Part shown: piece by piece, positions 49,901 to 62,500 of the stretch
Numbering within the stretch: the first letter of the stretch is position 1
Layout: the number at the start of each line of letters is the position of its first letter
Source of the DNA: Strongylocentrotus purpuratus
Lineage: Eukaryota; Echinodermata; Echinoidea; Camarodonta; Strongylocentrotidae
NCBI RefSeq assembly: GCF_000002235.5
Contig: NW_022145520.1
Coordinates: 2,537,501-2,601,500, forward strand
Direction: 5' to 3'
DNA: 64,000 bases
The notes under the pieces: generated by a model
Database searches by the model: none
Told to the model about the DNA's origin: nothing
The model's input: only the letters and a program-made list of their open reading frames with translations
Translations under genes and position numbers: made by a program

Positions 49901-52900
49901 AAAAAAGGGTGACTTTGTTTTTTAATCAGATGTTGGGATCATGTTAAAATTTTCGATCGAAAGTTGAAATTGCAAATTTTGAAGGGATCATTAGGTGATA
50001 CGTAACGAAGTCAACGTATCACCTTTTGATTTCGTCAAGATTGTTATTTATTTATTATTATTATTTATTATTATTCTTCCTCGAATTTGTTCGCAGGATA
50101 TCTCAAGACTGAATGAAGCCATTGTTATGAATCTTTCAATGATGATAGATCTTAGTCTAACTTAGAACTGCGTGACTTTTCAAAGACTCAAAGTCATCGT
50201 GACGTCATCCAGGCGCCATTTTGTAAAAATCAACTTATGATCATATCTTCATAACGGAAAGTAATTTTTGATTCATATTTATCATGATTAAGATCAATAT
50301 CCGTCTGGTCAATTTCAGGTAAAAAAATGCGCGCAAAAATGCGCGTACGCTTTTGTCCGCGCGTTTACGCGCGCGAAATTTTTTAAAATGCTCCAAATCA
50401 TCCCAAATTTTTTTTGCATACGTTTCAGGCCATTATAAGCATTTCATAAAAAATCACGCAAAACACGCATTTTTGCACGTTTTCGTTCGTCACGGCCGAA
50501 CGAAAAATAATTCCTCCTCAAAAACTTTTGACAGGATATTCCTCATAATTTTCTGAACAATTTGATACCAAGTTTATCTCTTTATCATTATTAATAACGG
50601 AATGAGCGTCCGTTCAAGATAACCATCCGCACGCGCGATTTTTGTAATACATAGCATATATGGGCAAAAACATGCCTATAAAAAGTCCATTGGGATGAAT
50701 AGGGATTGCCAATTTTTTTTTCATATTTAGATAGAGTATGAGTCGGAGGTATGATTTCATATCTCATTTGGCTATTAAGTACATCTTAACGTCATCATAA
50801 TGGCCTTGGAAGTCAAAAATACAAAATTGCATATTATGACGTCATTGTATTTATCGAAAATGTAGTGTATTTCTCTCAATATTCATCGATTCTCTTTGAA
50901 ATGTCGATATGTTGTAGATAAGGCAATTCTCTACAAGATCACTTTTCACTAAGTTTCATTTTAATGAGGTCATCATAGTACAAAATTCAATTAAAGGCCA
51001 CATGTCAGAATTTTCGTCATTTGCGTGTTATGTCTATGGAAGGTGAATTTCGTTCACATCAGGAATCTACATGGCATTCATCTATGAGCACTATCTATCT
51101 TATGTGTGCTCTGTTTTATCCCAAATTGGGGTATGTTATAGCTGAGACCATGGGCTATAAAAAAGGGTGACTTTGTTTTTTAATCAGATGTTGGGATCAT
51201 GTTAAAATTTTCGATCGAAAGTTGAAATTGCAAATTTTGAAGGGATCATTAGGTGATACGTAACGAAGTCAACGTATCACCTTTTGATTTCGTCAAGATT
51301 GTTATTTATTTATTATTATTATTTATTATTATTCTTCCTCGAATTTGTTCGCAGGATATCTCAAGACTGAATGAAGCCATTGTTATGAATCTTTCAATGA
51401 TGATAGATCTTAGTCTAACTTAGAACTGCGTGACTTTTCAAAGACTCAAAGTCATCGTGACGTCATCCAGGCGCCATTTTGTAAAAATCAACTTATGATC
51501 ATATCTTCATAACGGAAAGTAATTTTTGATTCATATTTATCATGATTAAGATCAATATCCGTCTGGTCAATTTCAGGTAAAAAAATGCGCGCAAAAATGC
51601 GCGTACGCTTTTGTCCGCGCGTTTACGCGCGCGAAATTTTTTAAAATGCTCCAAATCATCCCAAATTTTTTTTGCATACGTTTCAGGCCATTATAAGCAT
51701 TTCATAAAAAATCACGCAAAACACGCATTTTTGCACGTTTTCGTTCGTCACGGCCGAACGAAAAATAATTCCTCCTCAAAAACTTTTGACAGGATATTCC
51801 TCATAATTTTCTGAACAATTTGATACCAAGTTTATCTCTTTATCATTATTAATAACGGAATGAGCGTCCGTTCAAGATAACCATCCGCACGCGCGATTTT
51901 TGTAATACATAGCATATATGGGCAAAAACATGCCTATAAAAAGTCCATTGGGATGAATAGGGATTGCCAATTTTTTTTCATATTTAGATAGAGTATGAGT
52001 CGGAGGTATGATTTCATATCTCATTTGGCTATTAAGTACATCTTAACGTCATCATAATGGCCTTGGAAGTCAAAAATACAAAATTGCATATTATGACGTC
52101 ATTGTATTTATCGAAAATGTAGTGTATTTCTCTCAATATTCATCGATTCTCTTTGAAATGTCGATATGTTGTAGATAAGGCAATTCTCTACAAGATCACT
52201 TTTCACTAAGTTTCATTTTAATGAGGTCATCATAGTACAAAATTCAATTAAAGGCCACATGTCAGAATTTTCGTCATTTGCGTGTTATGTCTATGGAAGG
52301 TGAATTTCGTTCACATCAGGAATCTACATGGCATTCATCTATGAGCACTATCTATCTTATGTGTGCTCTGTTTTATCCCAAATTGGGGTATGTTATAGCT
52401 GAGACCATGGGCTATAAAAAAGGGTGACTTTGTTTTTTAATCAGATGTTGGGATCATGTTAAAATTTTCGATCGAAAGTTGAAATTGCAAATTTTGAAGG
52501 GATCATTAGGTGATACGTAACGAAGTCAACGTATCACCTTTTGATTTCGTCAAGATTGTTATTTATTTATTATTATTATTTATTATTATTCTTCCTCGAA
52601 TTTGTTCGCAGGATATCTCAAGACTGAATGAAGCCATTGTTATGAATCTTTCAATGATGATAGATCTTAGTCTAACTTAGAACTGCGTGACTTTTCAAAG
52701 ACTCAAAGTCATCGTGACGTCATCCAGGCGCCATTTTGTAAAAATCAACTTATGATCATATCTTCATAACGGAAAGTAATTTTTGATTCATATTTATCAT
52801 GATTAAGATCAATATCCGTCTGGTCAATTTCAGGTAAAAAAATGCGCGCAAAAATGCGCGTACGCTTTTGTCCGCGCGTTTACGCGCGCGAAATTTTTTA

Positions 52901-55900
52901 AAATGCTCCAAATCATCCCAAATTTTTTTTGCATACGTTTCAGGCCATTATAAGCATTTCATAAAAAATCACGCAAAACACGCATTTTTGCACGTTTTCG
53001 TTCGTCACGGCCGAACGAAAAATAATTCCTCCTCAAAAACTTTTGACAGGATATTCCTCATAATTTTCTGAACAATTTGATACCAAGTTTATCTCTTTAT
53101 CATTATTAATAACGGAATGAGCGTCCGTTCAAGATAACCATCCGCACGCGCGATTTTTGTAATACATAGCATATATGGGCAAAAACATGCCTATAAAAAG
53201 TCCATTGGGATGAATAGGGATTGCCAATTTTTTTTCATATTTAGATAGAGTATGAGTCGGAGGTATGATTTCATATCTCATTTGGCTATTAAGTACATCT
53301 TAACGTCATCATAATGGCCTTGGAAGTCAAAAATACAAAATTGCATATTATGACGTCATTGTATTTATCGAAAATGTAGTGTATTTCTCTCAATATTCAT
53401 CGATTCTCTTTGAAATGTCGATATGTTGTAGATAAGGCAATTCTCTACAAGATCACTTTTCACTAAGTTTCATTTTAATGAGGTCATCATAGTACAAAAT
53501 TCAATTAAAGGCCACATGTCAGAATTTTCGTCATTTGCGTGTTATGTCTATGGAAGGTGAATTTCGTTCACATCAGGAATCTACATGGCATTCATCTATG
53601 AGCACTATCTATCTTATGTGTGCTCTGTTTTATCCCAAATTGGGGTATGTTATAGCTGAGACCATGGGCTATAAAAAAGGGTGACTTTGTTTTTTAATCA
53701 GATGTTGGGATCATGTTAAAATTTTCGATCGAAAGTTGAAATTGCAAATTTTGAAGGGATCATTAGGTGATACGTAACGAAGTCAACGTATCACCTTTTG
53801 ATTTCGTCAAGATTGTTATTTATTTATTATTATTATTTATTATTATTCTTCCTCGAATTTGTTCGCAGGATATCTCAAGACTGAATGAAGCCATTGTTAT
53901 GAATCTTTCAATGATGATAGATCTTAGTCTAACTTAGAACTGCGTGACTTTTCAAAGACTCAAAGTCATCGTGACGTCATCCAGGCGCCATTTTGTAAAA
54001 ATCAACTTATGATCATATCTTCATAACGGAAAGTAATTTTTGATTCATATTTATCATGATTAAGATCAATATCCGTCTGGTCAATTTCAGGTAAAAAAAT
54101 GCGCGCAAAAATGCGCGTACGCTTTTGTCCGCGCGTTTACGCGCGCGAAATTTTTTAAAATGCTCCAAATCATCCCAAATTTTTTTTGCATACGTTTCAG
54201 GCCATTATAAGCATTTCATAAAAAATCACGCAAAACACGCATTTTTGCACGTTTTCGTTCGTCACGGCCGAACGAAAAATAATTCCTCCTCAAAAACTTT
54301 TGACAGGATATTCCTCATAATTTTCTGAACAATTTGATACCAAGTTTATCTCTTTATCATTATTAATAACGGAATGAGCGTCCGTTCAAGATAACCATCC
54401 GCACGCGCGATTTTTGTAATACATAGCATATATGGGCAAAAACATGCCTATAAAAAGTCCATTGGGATGAATAGGGATTGCCAATTTTTTTTTCATATTT
54501 AGATAGAGTATGAGTCGGAGGTATGATTTCATATCTCATTTGGCTATTAAGTACATCTTAACGTCATCATAATGGCCTTGGAAGTCAAAAATACAAAATT
54601 GCATATTATGACGTCATTGTATTTATCGAAAATGTAGTGTATTTCTCTCAATATTCATCGATTCTCTTTGAAATGTCGATATGTTGTAGATAAGGCAATT
54701 CTCTACAAGATCACTTTTCACTAAGTTTCATTTTAATGAGGTCATCATAGTACAAAATTCAATTAAAGGCCACATGTCAGAATTTTCGTCATTTGCGTGT
54801 TATGTCTATGGAAGGTGAATTTCGTTCACATCAGGAATCTACATGGCATTCATCTATGAGCACTATCTATCTTATGTGTGCTCTGTTTTATCCCAAATTG
54901 GGGTATGTTATAGCTGAGACCATGGGCTATAAAAAAGGGTGACTTTGTTTTTTAATCAGATGTTGGGATCATGTTAAAATTTTCGATCGAAAGTTGAAAT
55001 TGCAAATTTTGAAGGGATCATTAGGTGATACGTAACGAAGTCAACGTATCACCTTTTGATTTCGTCAAGATTGTTATTTATTTATTATTATTATTTATTA
55101 TTATTCTTCCTCGAATTTGTTCGCAGGATATCTCAAGACTGAATGAAGCCATTGTTATGAATCTTTCAATGATGATAGATCTTAGTCTAACTTAGAACTG
55201 CGTGACTTTTCAAAGACTCAAAGTCATCGTGACGTCATCCAGGCGCCATTTTGTAAAAATCAACTTATGATCATATCTTCATAACGGAAAGTAATTTTTG
55301 ATTCATATTTATCATGATTAAGATCAATATCCGTCTGGTCAATTTCAGGTAAAAAAATGCGCGCAAAAATGCGCGTACGCTTTTGTCCGCGCGTTTACGC
55401 GCGCGAAATTTTTTAAAATGCTCCAAATCATCCCAAATTTTTTTTGCATACGTTTCAGGCCATTATAAGCATTTCATAAAAAATCACGCAAAACACGCAT
55501 TTTTGCACGTTTTCGTTCGTCACGGCCGAACGAAAAATAATTCCTCCTCAAAAACTTTTGACAGGATATTCCTCATAATTTTCTGAACAATTTGATACCA
55601 AGTTTATCTCTTTATCATTATTAATAACGGAATGAGCGTCCGTTCAAGATAACCATCCGCACGCGCGATTTTTGTAATACATAGCATATATGGGCAAAAA
55701 CATGCCTATAAAAAGTCCATTGGGATGAATAGGGATTGCCAATTTTTTTTTCATATTTAGATAGAGTATGAGTCGGAGGTATGATTTCATATCTCATTTG
55801 GCTATTAAGTACATCTTAACGTCATCATAATGGCCTTGGAAGTCAAAAATACAAAATTGCATATTATGACGTCATTGTATTTATCGAAAATGTAGTGTAT

Positions 55901-58886
55901 TTCTCTCAATATTCATCGATTCTCTTTGAAATGTCGATATGTTGTAGATAAGGCAATTCTCTACAAGATCACTTTTCACTAAGTTTCATTTTAATGAGGT
56001 CATCATAGTACAAAATTCAATTAAAGGCCACATGTCAGAATTTTCGTCATTTGCGTGTTATGTCTATGGAAGGTGAATTTCGTTCACATCAGGAATCTAC
56101 ATGGCATTCATCTATGAGCACTATCTATCTTATGTGTGCTCTGTTTTATCCCAAATTGGGGTATGTTATAGCTGAGACCATGGGCTATAAAAAAGGGTGA
56201 CTTTGTTTTTTAATCAGATGTTGGGATCATGTTAAAATTTTCGATCGAAAGTTGAAATTGCAAATTTTGAAGGGATCATTAGGTGATACGTAACGAAGTC
56301 AACGTATCACCTTTTGATTTCGTCAAGATTGTTATTTATTTATTATTATTATTTATTATTATTCTTCCTCGAATTTGTTCGCAGGATATCTCAAGACTGA
56401 ATGAAGCCATTGTTATGAATCTTTCAATGATGATAGATCTTAGTCTAACTTAGAACTGCGTGACTTTTCAAAGACTCAAAGTCATCGTGACGTCATCCAG
56501 GCGCCATTTTGTAAAAATCAACTTATGATCATATCTTCATAACGGAAAGTAATTTTTGATTCATATTTATCATGATTAAGATCAATATCCGTCTGGTCAA
56601 TTTCAGGTAAAAAAATGCGCGCAAAAATGCGCGTACGCTTTTGTCCGCGCGTTTACGCGCGCGAAATTTTTTAAAATGCTCCAAATCATCCCAAATTTTT
56701 TTTGCATACGTTTCAGGCCATTATAAGCATTTCATAAAAAATCACGCAAAACACGCATTTTTGCACGTTTTCGTTCGTCACGGCCGAACGAAAAATAATT
56801 CCTCCTCAAAAACTTTTGACAGGATATTCCTCATAATTTTCTGAACAATTTGATACCAAGTTTATCTCTTTATCATTATTAATAACGGAATGAGCGTCCG
56901 TTCAAGATAACCATCCGCACGCGCGATTTTTGTAATACATAGCATATATGGGCAAAAACATGCCTATAAAAAGTCCATTGGGATGAATAGGGATTGCCAA
57001 TTTTTTTTTCATATTTAGATAGAGTATGAGTCGGAGGTATGATTTCATATCTCATTTGGCTATTAAGTACATCTTAACGTCATCATAATGGCCTTGGAAG
57101 TCAAAAATACAAAATTGCATATTATGACGTCATTGTATTTATCGAAAATGTAGTGTATTTCTCTCAATATTCATCGATTCTCTTTGAAATGTCGATATGT
57201 TGTAGATAAGGCAATTCTCTACAAGATCACTTTTCACTAAGTTTCATTTTAATGAGGTCATCATAGTACAAAATTCAATTAAAGGCCACATGTCAGAATT
57301 TTCGTCATTTGCGTGTTATGTCTATGGAAGGTGAATTTCGTTCACATCAGGAATCTACATGGCATTCATCTATGAGCACTATCTATCTTATGTGTGCTCT
57401 GTTTTATCCCAAATTGGGGTATGTTATAGCTGAGACCATGGGCTATAAAAAAGGGTGACTTTGTTTTTTAATCAGATGTTGGGATCATGTTAAAATTTTC
57501 GATCGAAAGTTGAAATTGCAAATTTTGAAGGGATCATTAGGTGATACGTAACGAAGTCAACGTATCACCTTTTGATTTCGTCAAGATTGTTATTTATTTA
57601 TTATTAGGTGGTCTGTCGTTCGACAGATCACCTATTGTTTTCGTCAGAATTTTCTTTCTTTATTTATTTATTTTTTATTTATTATTATTATTATTATTTA
57701 TTTTTATTTCTCCCCTTTTTTTGTTCATCGGTTAACTCAAGATCGTTTGTGTTATTTCTTTCAATTTTTGCACAGTCATAGGTCATTGTCTGAGAACGTG
57801 ACAGTAACCTTTTGAAGGTCATCAGTCATCATGACGTCATCCAGGCGCCATTTTGTGAAATCACGTTATCCATCATATCTTCATGATGCATAAGCAAAAG
57901 TCATTCATATTCATATCACATATCTTCAGGTCAAGGTCAACAAGTCATGTCATCAAAGGTCACAAAAAGGTCATGACGCGCACGTACGCGCGCGTCAAAA
58001 TTAAAAATGCTCAAAATCACTTAACTATTAAAGGTGAGTACGAATCAGGTCATTTTAAGCATTTCAAATTTTCCGTCCGTAAGTGTCCCCGCGCGCGTTG
58101 CGCGCGCTCACGACGCGCGGGAAAAGGTCAAATTCATTTTTTTTTACATGATTTAGATCCTCTTACCGTAAATGACAATTGACATTAATTTCCAGTCACC
58201 CTTGACCTTTCATAAGGCCGTGAGCGCGCGTCAAAGTTCAAAATCCGCGCGTGCTGCTATTGGAAATATAATGCAAATTTGATCAAAAACATGACATTTT
58301 AAGAATCAAAATAGCTCTTCAGATAATCAATTGATCCAACTTTATATCATGGTTGGAAAACCATGAGTTGGAGATATGATTTCATGTGTAATTTGACCCT
58401 CAATTAACTCATGACGTCATCATAATGGCCTCCGAACTCAAAATTTTAATTTGCATATTATGACGTCAGCAGATTTTTGGAAAATTGATGTATCTCTGTA
58501 AATATTGATCAATTTTCTTTCAAATTTTGATATGTTCTACCTGAGAATATTCTCTACAAAAGCAGTCATCACGATATTTCATTTTGACAATGGTATCATG
58601 GCGTATTTTTGCGATTAAAGGAGGCATGTCAATTTTTCACATTTTGCGTGTATTCTCTATGGGACATGACTTTTTCTCAAACTGGATTCTACATTCTCGT
58701 CTTTCGCGAGCCATATCTCCGTCGTTTTATCTTTGTTTACGCTGAGCTTTGAGTGTGTTGTAGCTGAGACAATAAGCTATCACAAGTGTGCCCTTTATTT
58801 CTCGATCAGATGCCGGGATCATGCTCATATCTCACATACAAAGTGGGATTTGATAATTCCATTTTCCGTTTACGTGTATCTCTATG

Positions 58887-58960
58887 GGAAATGTTTTGGT
58901 ATATCGTAACGCACTTGACTTCCGACCTCGAGGTCCCTGGTTCGAGTCCGGGCGTCTCCA
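58887..58960 (+). tRNA. tRNA-like module in N2
   Basis: A box-like TGGTATATCG (one base shorter than in N1), perfect B box GGTTCGAGTCC, loop CTTCCGA, acceptor GGAAATG with CGTCTCC (mismatched), T-run after. It is kept in a subfamily with different termini. Confidence 0.42.
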
Positions 58961-59279
58961 AAATTTTTTTTTCTTCACTTTTTTTTCTTTTGACCTTTCA
59001 CTCTACCATCTCCTTTGAATATTAAAACACGTACAATTGCAAATAATGTAATACAACCATATTTACTTTATTATTACCCTATTATCACTAGATCCATTAC
59101 TTTTGGCGTGTAATCCTTATGGGAGATGACTTTTTCTCAAATCTGGATTCTACATTCTTGTCTTTTGCGAGCAATATCGCTGTTATTTCTGCTTGGTTTT
59201 TGTTGATTTTTTGAGTATGTTGTAGCTGAGACTATACGCTATCTAAATGTTCTCTAATTTTTTGTTAAGTCTGATGTCA

Positions 59280-59400
59280 TCGTGGTCTGTTGATGATAAT
59301 CATCAACATCATCATGATCATCATGATCATCATCATCGTCATCCCATTACTATCAAGATCATCATCATCATGATCATCATGATGATCATCATTGTTTACA
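59280..59400. repeat. (ATC)n / TGATCA simple repeat in N2
   Basis: Long run of ATC, ATG and GATCATC words, at the position equivalent to the shorter tracts of E1-E3 and N1. Confidence 0.85.
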
Positions 59401-59504
59401 TGTCTATATAACTTCTCCCTTTTCCATATTAGTAAATATTATAATCTCTCATAAGACTTGAGACAGACCACCTAATTCGTCCCCATGACGAATTAAATTT
59501 CTAG

Positions 59505-62500
59505 TTATTATTTATTATTATTCTTCCTCGAATTTGTTCGCAGGATATCTCAAGACTGAATGAAGCCATTGTTATGAATCTTTCAATGATGATAGATCTT
59601 AGTCTAACTTAGAACTGCGTGACTTTTCAAAGACTCAAAGTCATCGTGACGTCATCCAGGCGCCATTTTGTAAAAATCAACTTATGATCATATCTTCATA
59701 ACGGAAAGTAATTTTTGATTCATATTTATCATGATTAAGATCAATATCCGTCTGGTCAATTTCAGGTAAAAAAATGCGCGCAAAAATGCGCGTACGCTTT
59801 TGTCCGCGCGTTTACGCGCGCGCGAAATTTTTTAAAATGCTCCAAATCATCCCAAATTTTTTTTGCATACGTTTCAGGCCATTATAAGCATTTCATAAAA
59901 AATCACGCAAAACACGCATTTTTGCACGTTTTCGTTCGTCACGGCCGAACGAAAAATAATTCCTCCTCAAAACTTTTGACAGGATATTCCTCATAATTTT
60001 CTGAACAATTTGATACCAAGTTTATCTCTTTATCATTATTAATAACGGAATGAGCGTCCGTTCAAGATAACCATCCGCACGCGCGATTTTTGTAATACAT
60101 AGCATATATGGGCAAAAACATGCCTATAAAAAGTCCATTGGGATGAATAGGGATTGCCAATTTTTTTTTCATATTTAGATAGAGTATGAGTCGGAGGTAT
60201 GATTTCATATCTCATTTGGCTATTAAGTACATCTTAACGTCATCATAATGGCCTTGGAAGTCAAAAATACAAAATTGCATATTATGACGTCATTGTATTT
60301 ATCGAAAATGTAGTGTATTTCTCTCAATATTCATCGATTCTCTTTGAAATGTCGATATGTTGTAGATAAGGCAATTCTCTACAAGATCACTTTTCACTAA
60401 GTTTCATTTTAATGAGGTCATCATAGTACAAAATTCAATTAAAGGCCACATGTCAGAATTTTCGTCATTTGCGTGTTATGTCTATGGAAGGTGAATTTCG
60501 TTCACATCAGGAATCTACATGGCATTCATCTATGAGCACTATCTATCTTATGTGTGCTCTGTTTTATCCCAAATTGGGGTATGTTATAGCTGAGACCATG
60601 GGCTATAAAAAAGGGTGACTTTGTTTTTTAATCAGATGTTGGGATCATGTTAAAATTTTCGATCGAAAGTTGAAATTGCAAATTTTGAAGGGATCATTAG
60701 GTGATACGTAACGAAGTCAACGTATCACCTTTTGATTTCGTCAAGATTGTTATTTATTTATTATTATTATTTATTATTATTCTTCCTCGAATTTGTTCGC
60801 AGGATATCTCAAGACTGAATGAAGCCATTGTTATGAATCTTTCAATGATGATAGATCTTAGTCTAACTTAGAACTGCGTGACTTTTCAAAGACTCAAAGT
60901 CATCGTGACGTCATCCAGGCGCCATTTTGTAAAAATCAACTTATGATCATATCTTCATAACGGAAAGTAATTTTTGATTCATATTTATCATGATTAAGAT
61001 CAATATCCGTCTGGTCAATTCAGGTAAAAAAATGCGCGCAAAAATGCGCGTACGCTTTTGTCCGCGCGTTTACGCGCGCGAAATTTTTTAAAATGCTCCA
61101 AATCATCCCAATTTTTTTTGCATACGTTTCAGGCCATTATAAGCATTTCATAAAAAATCACGCAAAACACGCATTTTTGCACGTTTTCGTTCGTCACGGC
61201 CGAACGAAAAATAATTCCTCCTCAAAAACTTTTGACAGGATATTCCTCATAATTTTCTGAACAATTTGATACCAAGTTTATCTCTTTATCATTATTAATA
61301 ACGGAATGAGCGTCCGTTCAAGATAACCATCCGCACGCGCGATTTTTGTAATACATAGCATATATGGGCAAAAACATGCCTATAAAAAGTCCATTGGGAT
61401 GAATAGGGATTGCCAATTTTTTTTTCATATTTAGATAGAGTATGAGTCGGAGGTATGATTTCATATCTCATTTGGCTATTAAGTACATCTTAACGTCATC
61501 ATAATGGCCTTGGAAGTCAAAAATACAAAATTGCATATTATGACGTCATTGTATTTATCGAAAATGTAGTGTATTTCTCTCAATATTCATCGATTCTCTT
61601 TGAAATGTCGATATGTTGTAGATAAGGCAATTCTCTACAAGATCACTTTTCACTAAGTTTCATTTTAATGAGGTCATCATAGTACAAAATTCAATTAAAG
61701 GCCACATGTCAGAATTTTCGTCATTTGCGTGTTATGTCTATGGAAGGTGAATTTCGTTCACATCAGGAATCTACATGGCATTCATCTATGAGCACTATCT
61801 ATCTTATGTGTGCTCTGTTTTATCCAAAATTGGGGTATGTTATAGCTGAGACCATGGGCTATAAAAAAGGGTGACTTTGTTTTTTAATCAGATGTTGGGA
61901 TCATGTTAAAATTTTCGATCGAAAGTTGAAATTGCAAATTTTGAAGGGATCATTAGGTGATACGTAACGAAGTCAACGTATCACCTTTTGATTTCGTCAA
62001 GATTGTTATTTATTTATTATTATTATTTATTATTATTCTTCTTCCTCGAATTTGTTCGCAGGATATCTCAAGACTGAATGAAGCCATTGTTATGAATCTT
62101 TCAATGATGATAGATCTTAGTCTAACTTAGAACTGCGTGACTTTTCAAAGACTCAAAGTCATCGTGACGTCATCCAGGCGCCATTTTGTAAAAATCAACT
62201 TATGATCATATCTTCATAACGGAAAGTAATTTTTGATTCATATTTATCATGATTAAGATCAATATCCGTCTGGTCAATTTCAGGTAAAAAAATGCGCGCA
62301 AAAATGCGCGTACGCTTTTGTCCGCGCGTTTACGCGCGCGAAATTTTTTAAAATGCTCCAAATCATCCCAAATTTTTTTTGCATACGTTTCAGGCCATTA
62401 TAAGCATTTCATAAAAAATCACGCAAAACACGCATTTTTGCACGTTTTCGTTCGTCACGGCCGAACGAAAAATAATTCCTCCTCAAAAACTTTTGACAGG

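Larger units (their letters stand above)
43703..57538 (+). repeat. uninterrupted run of eleven B-type units
   Basis: Eleven units (1258, or 1257 twice) are almost identical. The visible differences are one T fewer in the T-run near 51972 and again near 53230. Such homogeneity indicates recent amplification or strong conversion. Confidence 0.9.
57604..59504 (+). mobile_element. complete HINE-like element N2 of a second subfamily, nested in an array unit
   Basis: 1901 bp. 5' AGGTGGTCTGTCG (57606-57618), two-base loop, CGACAGATCACCT (57621-57633): a 13-bp stem with one G-T pair. 3' GACAGACCACCT (59462-59473), hairpin AATTCGTC/GACGAATT with loop CCCAT, then CTAG at 59501-59504. Its first ~200 bp differ strongly from the other elements, but the 25-bp CRE/YY1 block (57832-57856) is identical. 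Removing it leaves a 1259-bp unit, so there is no target-site duplication. It inserted at the same unit position as N1. Confidence 0.85.
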
